From Acidimicrobiaceae bacterium (GTDB lineage Bacteria > Actinomycetota > Acidimicrobiia > Acidimicrobiales > MedAcidi-G1): a stretch of DNA of 5,222 nucleotides. Numbering within the stretch: position 1 is the stretch's first letter; each line of letters starts with the position of its first letter. Below are positions 1 to 5,222 of this stretch, piece after piece. A model generated the notes under the pieces. The model did no database searches, was not told the DNA's origin, and was given only the letters and a program-made list of their open reading frames with translations. A program made the translations under genes and the position numbers. The stretch is taken from NCBI GenBank assembly GCA_003541675.1, contig DPMC01000128.1:1-5222 (forward strand), read 5' to 3'.

Positions 1-21
1 GGATCGGGTTCGTGATTCCCG

Positions 22-43
22 TTTCCTGACCAACTTTCCTGAC
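22..43 (+). repeat. Direct repeat of TTTCCTGAC upstream of the hydrolase
   Basis: The 9-base word TTTCCTGAC occurs at 22-30 and again at 35-43, separated by four bases. A looser copy, TCCCTGA, lies at 50-56 next to the ribosome-binding site. The start-to-start spacing of 13 bases is not a clean helical turn. It could be a regulator site or a simple duplication, and the window edge hides what lies further upstream. The repeat itself is seen directly; any function is speculative. Confidence 0.3.
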
Positions 44-64
44 TCCCAGTCCCTGAGGAATCCC

Positions 65-1021
65 ATGCCCGTCGCTGCCGACCTGCAACCACTGTTGGAT
101 GTCATCGCCAATCGGCGGGATCCCGATGCCCCCATCGATGTCGAGGAACTCCGGGAGGGTTACCGGGCCCTCTGCACCAGTGGGCAGCACCTCGCCGCCG
201 AGGTGTCTGAGGTAACCGAACGGATGATTCCCGGGCCCGATGGCGACCTCCCAATACGCGTCTACCGGGCGGAGGGGCTGGGCGACCGGGCCCCCGTGGT
301 ACTCCACCTGCATGGTGGCGGGTGGACGATTGGCGACCTGGAGGGCTACGACGAGCAGTTCCGGGCCGTGGCGTCAACCGCTGGAGCGGTGGTGGTGGCC
401 CTCGAGTACCGGCTTGCCCCCGAGCATCCCTTTCCAGCGGCCGTAGACGACTCCTGGGCGGCCCTCTGCTGGGTGTCGGAGCACGCAGCCGAACTCGGGA
501 TCGATCCTGAGCGACTGGTGGTGGCCGGTGACAGTGCCGGCGGCAACCTGAGTGCGATTCTGTCTCTGCTGGCCAGGGATCGTGGTGGTCCGACCATCGC
601 CCACCAGTTCCTGATCTATCCGGCCACCGATTTCGACTACGACTCAGGACGCTGGCCGTCGTTGGAGGAAAACGCCACGGGGTACTTCCTGGAGTTGAGG
701 ACCATGCGGTGGTTCGCCGAAAACGTTGCCGGAGATCAGGATCTGACCGCAGAGCCCCTAGCCGCGCCGATACGCGCCGAGAACCATGTGGGCCTTCCGC
801 CGGCCACCCTGATGGTGGGCGGTTTCGATCCGCTACGCGATGAGTGCCTGGGCTATGCCGAGGTGCTCCGATCGGCTGGCGTGCCGGTCGATGTGATCTA
901 TCACGAGGAGCAGATCCACGGGTACTGGATCGTCGCTCCGCTGGTGCCGTCATCGGAAGCGGCACGAGATACCGACCTGGCGGCCCTACGAGCGGCCGTC
1001 GGGGCGCTGCCTGTCGGTTAG
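65..1021 (+). CDS. HSL-family alpha/beta-hydrolase (carboxylesterase)
   Basis: This is probably a cytoplasmic esterase that hydrolyses short- or medium-chain carboxylic esters. The 318-residue length is normal for the bacterial hormone-sensitive-lipase group (family IV). The oxyanion-hole motif HGGGW lies at residues 83-87, and the family block EYRLAPEHPFPA follows from 114. The nucleophile elbow GDSAG is at 155-159, with Ser157 as the predicted nucleophile. The acid is predicted to be Asp255 in DPLRDE and the base His285 in IHG, so the triad looks complete. No signal peptide or membrane segment is visible. The ATG is preceded by AGGA at 56-59 with five bases between, which supports this start. 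The gene converges with the CoA-transferase downstream. The family is confident; the substrate is unknown, and an acyl-ester, lactone or xenobiotic ester are all possible. Confidence 0.93.
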   Translation: MPVAADLQPLLDVIANRRDPDAPIDVEELREGYRALCTSGQHLAAEVSEVTERMIPGPDGDLPIRVYRAEGLGDRAPVVLHLHGGGWTIGDLEGYDEQFRAVASTAGAVVVALEYRLAPEHPFPAAVDDSWAALCWVSEHAAELGIDPERLVVAGDSAGGNLSAILSLLARDRGGPTIAHQFLIYPATDFDYDSGRWPSLEENATGYFLELRTMRWFAENVAGDQDLTAEPLAAPIRAENHVGLPPATLMVGGFDPLRDECLGYAEVLRSAGVPVDVIYHEEQIHGYWIVAPLVPSSEAARDTDLAALRAAVGALPVG

Positions 1022-1025
1022 CCCC

Positions 1026-1057
1026 GTCGGTTGGGCCCAGTCGGAAGGCCCGTCGAC
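1026..1057. terminator. Possible weak bidirectional hairpin between convergent genes
   Basis: The 48-base gap between the hydrolase stop and the CoA-transferase stop can fold into an imperfect stem. GGGCC at 1033-1037 pairs with GGCCC at 1047-1051 around a nine-base loop. GTCG at 1026-1029 pairs with CGAC at 1054-1057 across a small internal loop. No U-tract follows on either strand, so it is not a classical intrinsic terminator. The position between convergent genes is what makes it plausible. Confidence 0.22.
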
Positions 1058-1069
1058 CAGGCCCGCAGG

Positions 1070-2329
1070 TCAGTTCGGTTCGGCCACCGTTCCAGCAGCC
1101 ACCAGGGCATCGATCTCGGCACCGGTACGACCCATGGCCATCAGTACCTCGCGGGTGTGCTGGCCGATGGTAGGCGCCGTCGACCGGGCCGCCCACGGTG
1201 TCCCACGGAAGTCCACCGGCGTGGCCACCATGGTGGTCGACGACACGTCGTCGGGAACGTCGACCAGAGCGCCCGAACCGTGGAAGGCAGGGTCGGCCAA
1301 TAGGTCGTCGGGTGAGTTGATGGGCGCCCAGAAGAAGTCGGGTTCCGTGGCGAACACCTCGGTCCACTCGTCCAGCGTCTGGGTGGCGAAGATCCCGTCC
1401 AGCATGCTGACGAGCTCAGATGCATTGGCCGCCCGCTCCCGGGGTCGGGCGAACCGCTCGTCGTCCAACCACTCGGGGTGGCCGACTGCCCGGGCCAACG
1501 GCGGCCAATGGCGCTCGCCCTCCAGGCCGACGATCCAGAACCGTCGACCGCAGCCCGCCGTGTAGTTGTTCATGGCCGGATTACCCATAGACGTGCGTTC
1601 GCCGATCTCCAGGGTGACGCCCCACATCAGTAGCAGGTTCAGGTCGAAACTGATGGTGTAGGCGCCCTGGCGAATGAGCGACGTTTCGACGAGTTGGCCC
1701 TGACCGGTCCGTTCCCGGTCAAACAGGGCGGCTGACACTGCGGCGGCAGCGGCGAGGCCGGTCGAGTGGTCGCCCATCCCACCACGTTGGAAGGGAGGAT
1801 CGCCGCCCGGTGGCGTGAGCAGGCCGGCCACCCCGGACCGAGCCCAGAAGGCGCCAATGTCGAAGGCCGCCCGGTCGGCATCGGGACCCTCGGAGCCGTA
1901 ACCGGTGATCTGGCAGTACACGAGGCGAGGTAGTCGCTCGCTGACCGACGCGTGATCGAGGCCCAGGCGTTTGAGCGCACCGACCCGAAGGTTGGTCACG
2001 AACACATCGGCATCGGCCAGGAGTTCCATGGCGATAGCCATACCGTCGTCGGTTCCGAGGTCGACGGCGATGCCCTTTTTGGATCGGTTGTCCATCTCGA
2101 ATATCGGGTTGGTGGGCATGTCGCCGCCCAGCATCCACTGGAACATGCGGCACGGGTCACCCGACGGGGGTTCGATCTTGACCACGTCGGCCCCCCAGTC
2201 GGCGAGGATCCCACCGGCGGCGGGGCCGGCGACCCACACACCGAGTTCCACGACCTTCACGCCTCGCATGGGGCCGGTCGCCACTCCCTCGTTCGGAACC
2301 GTGTCCCGACCAACTCCTGTTTCAGTCAT
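1070..2329 (-). CDS. Family III CoA-transferase (CaiB/BaiF type)
   Basis: Members of this family move CoA from an acyl-CoA donor to a free carboxylate, or act as acyl-CoA racemases on the same fold. From the ATG at 2329 the protein has 419 residues, within the usual 380-450. The N-terminal CoA-binding region has the typical VKVVELGVWVAGPAAG start, the ADWGADVVKIEPPSGDP segment and the NRSKKGIAVDL block near residue 81. The catalytic aspartate that forms the acyl-anhydride intermediate is predicted as Asp187 in GMGDHSTG, followed by the family block DRERTGQGQLVETSL. The upstream GTG at 2338 is in frame, but its distance to the AGGAGG site is too short (two bases), whereas the ATG is 11 bases away. 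The gene is divergent from the phosphatase and convergent with the hydrolase. Substrate is unknown. A racemase of the alpha-methylacyl-CoA type is the main alternative. Confidence 0.93.
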   Translation of the reverse strand: MTETGVGRDTVPNEGVATGPMRGVKVVELGVWVAGPAAGGILADWGADVVKIEPPSGDPCRMFQWMLGGDMPTNPIFEMDNRSKKGIAVDLGTDDGMAIAMELLADADVFVTNLRVGALKRLGLDHASVSERLPRLVYCQITGYGSEGPDADRAAFDIGAFWARSGVAGLLTPPGGDPPFQRGGMGDHSTGLAAAAAVSAALFDRERTGQGQLVETSLIRQGAYTISFDLNLLLMWGVTLEIGERTSMGNPAMNNYTAGCGRRFWIVGLEGERHWPPLARAVGHPEWLDDERFARPRERAANASELVSMLDGIFATQTLDEWTEVFATEPDFFWAPINSPDDLLADPAFHGSGALVDVPDDVSSTTMVATPVDFRGTPWAARSTAPTIGQHTREVLMAMGRTGAEIDALVAAGTVAEPN

Positions 2330-2340
2330 GTCCGCCACTT

Positions 2341-2346
2341 CCTCCT
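2341..2346 (-). promoter_or_regulatory. Ribosome-binding site of the CoA-transferase
   Basis: Read on the minus strand this is AGGAGG, a full Shine-Dalgarno match. It lies 11 bases before the ATG at 2329 but only two bases before the in-frame GTG at 2338, so it favours the ATG as the true start. Confidence 0.7.
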
Positions 2347-2412
2347 GAGGCTGCGACAGACAGGATGGTGAGAATCAACGGGAAAACGATCTCCATGATT
2401 GAGTGTCCCATG

Positions 2413-2456
2413 GGACCGACGGTCCGACAAGAACACGCCGGGTACCGTCGGACGGT
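2413..2456. promoter_or_regulatory. Two 13-bp palindromes before the phosphatase start
   Basis: GGACCG-A-CGGTCC lies at 2413-2425 and ACCGTC-G-GACGGT at 2444-2456. Each has perfect 6-bp arms around a single central base, and their centres are 31 bases apart, close to three helical turns. The second overlaps the GTG start at 2455. They lie in the divergent region between the CoA-transferase and the phosphatase, which suits a paired operator for one or both genes. If the phosphatase really starts at an upstream ATG they would be coding. High GC content makes such words easier to find by chance. Confidence 0.35.
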
Positions 2457-3012
2457 GATCTTGTTCGTGTGTACCGGCAACACCTGCCGGTCGGCCATGG
2501 CTGAGGCGGTGCTGCGGGCCCGCCTGAACGAGCGCGGCGGGGACGTTTCGGCATTGTTCCCGACGGTGGCATCAGCTGGGACCGAGGTCCGTGGGGGCGC
2601 GGACGGAGCCGGGGCGCACCCATTGGCTGTTGAGGTGCTCGCCGAGCGAGGCATCGACCTCGGTGGGCATGTCAGCAGGTCGTTGACCTTTGAACTGGTG
2701 GCCGGCGCCGACCTGGTGGTGGCCATGACCCGCCTCCATCAGGCAGCCGTTTCTGCGCTCGATCCCCCGGTCCGTGCCCGGAACTTCCTGGCCGGCGAGG
2801 TGGTACGGCTTGGAGGGCTGGTCGGTCCACGGGAGGATCGACCGTTGGACGAGTGGATCCGGGTACTGGACGGGGCCCGGGGCGGCCACTTCACCACCGG
2901 ACGGGTGGCCGACGAGGTGGCCGATCCATGGGGCGAACCGATCAACGAGTACCGACGATGCGCCGATCGACTAGATGGCATTGCCACAGCTCTTGCCCGG
3001 CTGCTCGCCTAG
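2455..3012 (+). CDS. Low-molecular-weight phosphatase family protein (PTP or protein-arginine phosphatase type)
   Basis: The protein has the LMW-PTP fold signature. Counting from the GTG start, the P-loop is CTGNTCR at residues 6-12, with Cys6 the predicted nucleophile and Arg12 the phosphate-binding arginine, followed by SAMAEA. The general acid is predicted as Asp157 in DPWG near the C-terminus. Thr10 matches the threonine known to steer the Bacillus protein-arginine phosphatase YwlE towards phosphoarginine, where tyrosine phosphatases usually carry Ile or Leu. The usual Pro after CRS is Ala14. The length of 185 residues is somewhat above the usual 150-160. The start is uncertain: in-frame ATGs at 2365, 2395 and 2410 would add 30, 20 or 15 residues that do not resemble the family. 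The GTG sits where homologues start but has no Shine-Dalgarno, so leaderless translation is possible. Its link to the metabolic neighbours is unclear. Confidence 0.85.
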   Translation: MILFVCTGNTCRSAMAEAVLRARLNERGGDVSALFPTVASAGTEVRGGADGAGAHPLAVEVLAERGIDLGGHVSRSLTFELVAGADLVVAMTRLHQAAVSALDPPVRARNFLAGEVVRLGGLVGPREDRPLDEWIRVLDGARGGHFTTGRVADEVADPWGEPINEYRRCADRLDGIATALARLLA

Positions 3013-3026
3013 TCGAAGGAAATAGG

Positions 3027-3051
3027 TTGATCTGACGGACCGTCAGATCAA
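3027..3051. promoter_or_regulatory. Perfect 25-bp palindrome, probable operator of the acyl-CoA dehydrogenase
   Basis: The 12-base arm TTGATCTGACGG at 3027-3038 is followed by one base (A3039) and then its exact reverse complement at 3040-3051. It lies between the phosphatase stop and the ribosome-binding site of the dehydrogenase. Long near-perfect palindromes immediately before acyl-CoA dehydrogenase genes are typical of TetR-family acyl-CoA-responsive repressors, and I infer that role here. A terminator for the upstream gene is less likely: no U-tract follows, and a one-base loop would have to open to form a hairpin. No regulator gene is in the window. Confidence 0.68.
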
Positions 3052-3052
3052 T

Positions 3053-3064
3053 GGAGGGCCGGAG
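3053..3064 (+). promoter_or_regulatory. Ribosome-binding region of the acyl-CoA dehydrogenase
   Basis: Two purine-rich cores are present: GGAGGG at 3053-3058 and GGAG at 3061-3064. GGAG is six bases before an in-frame TTG (3071) and 12 before the GTG (3077). Spacing alone slightly favours the TTG, while homology favours the GTG. The two starts differ by only two residues. Confidence 0.5.
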
Positions 3065-3076
3065 TACCGTTTGGCC

Positions 3077-4288
3077 GTGGACTTCACCCGTACCCCGACC
3101 GAAGAGGCCTTCGCCGACGAGGTACGCACCTGGCTAGCGGAACACCTGGTGGGCGAGTTCGCTGACCTACGGGGTCGTGGCGGGGTAGGCCAGGAAGACG
3201 TGGCCCCCGAACTCCTCCTGGAGTGGGAGCGCGAACTGGCCTCCGGCGGGTGGCTCGGCATCGACTACCCGGTCCACCTCGGAGGACGTGACGCCACCCT
3301 GACCGAGCAGGTGATCTTCCACCAGACGTACGTGGAGGCCCGGGCGCCTGGACGCTTTCCCAACATCGGACTGAACCTGCTCGGACCGACCGTGGTGGCC
3401 TACGGGACCGAGGCCCAGCAGGAACGGTTCGTCCGCCCGATCCTCGCCGGTATCGAACACTGGTGTCAGGGGTATTCCGAGCCCGACGCCGGCTCGGACC
3501 TGGCCAACGTGGCCACCCGGGCCCGCCTGGACGGCGACCGGTGGTTGGTCACCGGCCAGAAGATCTGGACGTCGCTGGCCCAGTTCGCCCAGTGGGCCTT
3601 CGTGGTCTGCCGGACCGACCCGACCACCGAACGCCACGCCGGACTCTCCTACCTCCTGGTGCCCATGGACCAGGCCGGCATCGAGATGCGACCCATCGTG
3701 CAGATCACCGGTGGCACCGAGTTCAACGAGGTGTTCTTCGACGACGCCGAGACCGACGCCGATCTAGTGGTCGGCGAGGTGGGCGGCGGCTGGGCGGTGG
3801 CCATGGGAACCCTCGGATTCGAGCGGGGAGCCTCGACCCTCGGCCAGCAGACCGGGTACCGACAAGAACTTGATGCCCTCATGGACCTGGCCCGGAACAA
3901 CGGGTCGATCGAGGACCCGTCGCTTCGCCAGGACCTCATGCGGGCATGGAGCGAACTGGAAATTCTCCGTTACAACCAACTCCGGATGCTCACCGCGCTG
4001 GTGGCTGACGGCGTGCCCGGCCCGGAGATGTCCATCGGGAAGCTCTACTGGGCCTCGTGGCACCGTCGCCTCGGTGAACTGGGAATCCGGATTCGTGGAG
4101 CCAGCGGCATGATTGGGGTCGACGCCACCTCACCGCTCGAGGATCCCCTCGGGGCCAACTACCGGTTAGACCGCCTACAGCGCACCTTTCTTTACAGCCG
4201 GTCCCACACCATCTACGGCGGGTCAAACCAGGTGCAACGCAACGTGATCGGCGAACGAGTCCTCGGCCTGCCACGGGAGCCCCGTTAG
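3077..4288 (+). CDS. Acyl-CoA dehydrogenase family protein
   Basis: This is a FAD flavoenzyme that introduces the alpha-beta double bond into an acyl-CoA, the first oxidation step of beta-oxidation-like pathways. Electrons would normally go to electron-transfer flavoprotein. From the GTG it has 403 residues, the usual single-domain ACAD length. The N-terminus (V/M)DFTRTPTEEAF is family-typical, which is why I chose this start over the TTG at 3071. The flavin/substrate motif YSEPDAGSD is at 133-141, GQKIWTS at 160-166, and the C-terminal block IYGGSNQVQRN begins at 379. The glutamate that serves as base in medium-chain enzymes is replaced by Gly381. Glu249 in FERG aligns with the base position of isovaleryl- and long-chain acyl-CoA dehydrogenases and may take over. 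The gene follows a 25-bp palindrome and precedes a thiolase on the same strand. Substrate chain type is unknown. Confidence 0.94.
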   Translation: MDFTRTPTEEAFADEVRTWLAEHLVGEFADLRGRGGVGQEDVAPELLLEWERELASGGWLGIDYPVHLGGRDATLTEQVIFHQTYVEARAPGRFPNIGLNLLGPTVVAYGTEAQQERFVRPILAGIEHWCQGYSEPDAGSDLANVATRARLDGDRWLVTGQKIWTSLAQFAQWAFVVCRTDPTTERHAGLSYLLVPMDQAGIEMRPIVQITGGTEFNEVFFDDAETDADLVVGEVGGGWAVAMGTLGFERGASTLGQQTGYRQELDALMDLARNNGSIEDPSLRQDLMRAWSELEILRYNQLRMLTALVADGVPGPEMSIGKLYWASWHRRLGELGIRIRGASGMIGVDATSPLEDPLGANYRLDRLQRTFLYSRSHTIYGGSNQVQRNVIGERVLGLPREPR

Positions 4289-4368
4289 GCCGATCGGGGC
4301 CACCGACTCGCCGTCCCGTACGCTTTTCGCACTGATCCCTTTCCTCTCCGCAACCCAGGAGCAGTCCC

Positions 4369-5222
4369 ATGTCCGAGGCCTACATCGTCGACGCCATTCG
4401 AACGCCCACGGGCAAGAAGGGCGGCGGGTTGTCCCAGGTGCATCCCGCCGACCTGGGAGCGCACGTGATCAGCGGCGTCTTGGAACGCAACGACGTCGAC
4501 CCGATGGCCGTCGACGACGTGGTCATGGGCTGTGTGGACAACCTCGGCCCCCAGGCCGGAGATATTGCCCGTACGGCCTGGTTGGCTGCCGGTCTGCCCG
4601 AGGCCGTCCCCGGCACCACCGTGGATCGCCAGTGCGGTTCGGGCCAGCAGGCCGTGAGCTTCGCGGCGATGGGCGTCATGGCCGGAGTACAGGATCTGGT
4701 GGTGGCTGGCGGCATGCAGAACATGAGCATGATTCCCATCGGCCTAGCCCTCGAGGCCGCCAAGCCGTTCGGCCATGAAGACCCCTTCAGCGGCTCGACC
4801 GGGTGGGTGGATCGCTACGGCACTCAGGAAGTGTCCCAGTTCCGGGGCGCCGAGATGATCGCCGAGAAGTGGGACTTTTCTCGCGAGACCATGGAGGCCT
4901 TCGCCTTCGAGAGCCACCAGCGGGCCATCAGGGCCATCGACGAGGGCCGGTTCGATTCCGAGGTCAGCCCGTTAGCCGACGTCGAGGCCGACGAGGGTCC
5001 TCGTCGAGGCGGCAGCCTGGAGAAGATGGCGCAACTGGCGCCACTGGTCGAGGGTGGACGGATCACCGCAGCGCTGGCCAGTCAGGTCAGCGACGGCGCG
5101 GCCGCCCTGTTGATCGCGTCGGAACAGGCGGTCGCCGATCATGGCCTGACCCCCCGGGCCCGAATCCACCACATGAGTGTTCGGGGCGACGACCCGATCT
5201 ACATGCTCACCGGCCCGATTGC
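4369..5222 (+). CDS. Thiolase / acetyl-CoA acetyltransferase family (partial, runs off window)
   Basis: Reading from the ATG at 4369, 284 codons stay open to the last base, so the 3' end is missing. A thiolase usually has about 390 residues. These enzymes cleave a 3-ketoacyl-CoA with CoA to release acetyl- or propionyl-CoA, or run the reverse condensation. The N-terminus YIVDAIRTPTGKKGG is typical. The acyl-accepting cysteine is predicted as Cys89 in DRQCGSGQQA. GGMQNMSMIPI follows at 114-124, where many family members have GGMEsMS. At 230-246 the segment GGRITAALASQVSDGAA replaces the common TAGNAS with TAALAS. The catalytic His and second Cys lie beyond the window. AGGAG at 4357-4361, seven bases before the ATG, is a strong ribosome-binding site. 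Its placement 80 bases after the dehydrogenase suggests co-expression, with no clear terminator between them. Confidence 0.93.
   Translation, partial: MSEAYIVDAIRTPTGKKGGGLSQVHPADLGAHVISGVLERNDVDPMAVDDVVMGCVDNLGPQAGDIARTAWLAAGLPEAVPGTTVDRQCGSGQQAVSFAAMGVMAGVQDLVVAGGMQNMSMIPIGLALEAAKPFGHEDPFSGSTGWVDRYGTQEVSQFRGAEMIAEKWDFSRETMEAFAFESHQRAIRAIDEGRFDSEVSPLADVEADEGPRRGGSLEKMAQLAPLVEGGRITAALASQVSDGAAALLIASEQAVADHGLTPRARIHHMSVRGDDPIYMLTGPI

Noticed and set aside
102..1367. A 421-codon open frame on the minus strand opposite the hydrolase and the end of the CoA-transferase
   Set aside because: It is rich in Arg, Pro, Gly and Ser with no recognisable motif, and it lies opposite a hydrolase with a full catalytic triad. 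It also overlaps the CoA-transferase in another frame. Long open shadow frames are expected in high-GC DNA.
1952..2371. Overlapping 139- and 125-codon plus-strand frames opposite the start of the CoA-transferase
   Set aside because: They lie antisense to the conserved N-terminal half of the CoA-transferase, show no domain signature and have no convincing ribosome-binding site.
3027..3051. The palindrome as an intrinsic terminator of the phosphatase gene
   Set aside because: No U-rich tract follows, the central loop is a single base, and the next gene's ribosome-binding site follows at once. An operator explains it better.
4289..4368. Terminator or promoter in the 80-base gap between dehydrogenase and thiolase
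   Set aside because: Only a short CCGATCGG palindrome and a pyrimidine-rich stretch are visible. There is no strong stem, no U-tract and no convincing -35/-10 pair, so I do not call either.
4380..4763. A 127-codon minus-strand frame opposite the thiolase
   Set aside because: It lies antisense to the conserved active-site region around Cys89 of the thiolase and has no family features.

Overview
This is a gene-dense stretch of high-GC DNA (about two thirds G+C by eye). It carries five protein genes of CoA-linked acyl catabolism and signalling. The GC content, the frequent GTG starts and the protein styles suggest an actinobacterium. A free-living, possibly aquatic Acidimicrobiia-like lineage is my best guess, but that placement is inference. 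I see no rRNA, tRNA, CRISPR array, insertion sequence or phage gene. No gene-free stretch exceeds 300 bases.

Layout: (1) 65-1021, plus strand, an HSL-type alpha/beta-hydrolase (esterase). (2) 1070-2329, minus strand, a family III (CaiB/BaiF-type) CoA-transferase that converges on gene 1 across a 48-base gap. (3) 2455-3012, plus strand, a small phosphatase of the low-molecular-weight PTP fold with a protein-arginine-phosphatase-like active-site loop. It is divergent from gene 2, and its start is uncertain. (4) 3077-4288, plus strand, an acyl-CoA dehydrogenase, preceded by a perfect 25-bp palindrome that looks like a repressor operator. (5) 4369 to the window edge, plus strand, the first 284 codons of a thiolase. 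It has its own good ribosome-binding site 80 bases after gene 4.

Together the hydrolase (ester to acid), CoA-transferase (acid to acyl-CoA), dehydrogenase (first oxidation) and thiolase (final cleavage) could form a partial route for degrading an ester-linked or carboxylic-acid substrate. The enoyl-CoA hydratase and 3-hydroxyacyl-CoA dehydrogenase that would complete a cycle are not in the window. The substrate cannot be read from the sequence. The phosphatase sits between the divergent halves and has no obvious metabolic role here.

I did not find a novel multi-gene system. The strongest unexplained signals are the 25-bp palindrome before the dehydrogenase and two 13-bp palindromes just before the phosphatase start, one of which reuses the same CCGTC/GACGG half-site in the opposite arrangement.
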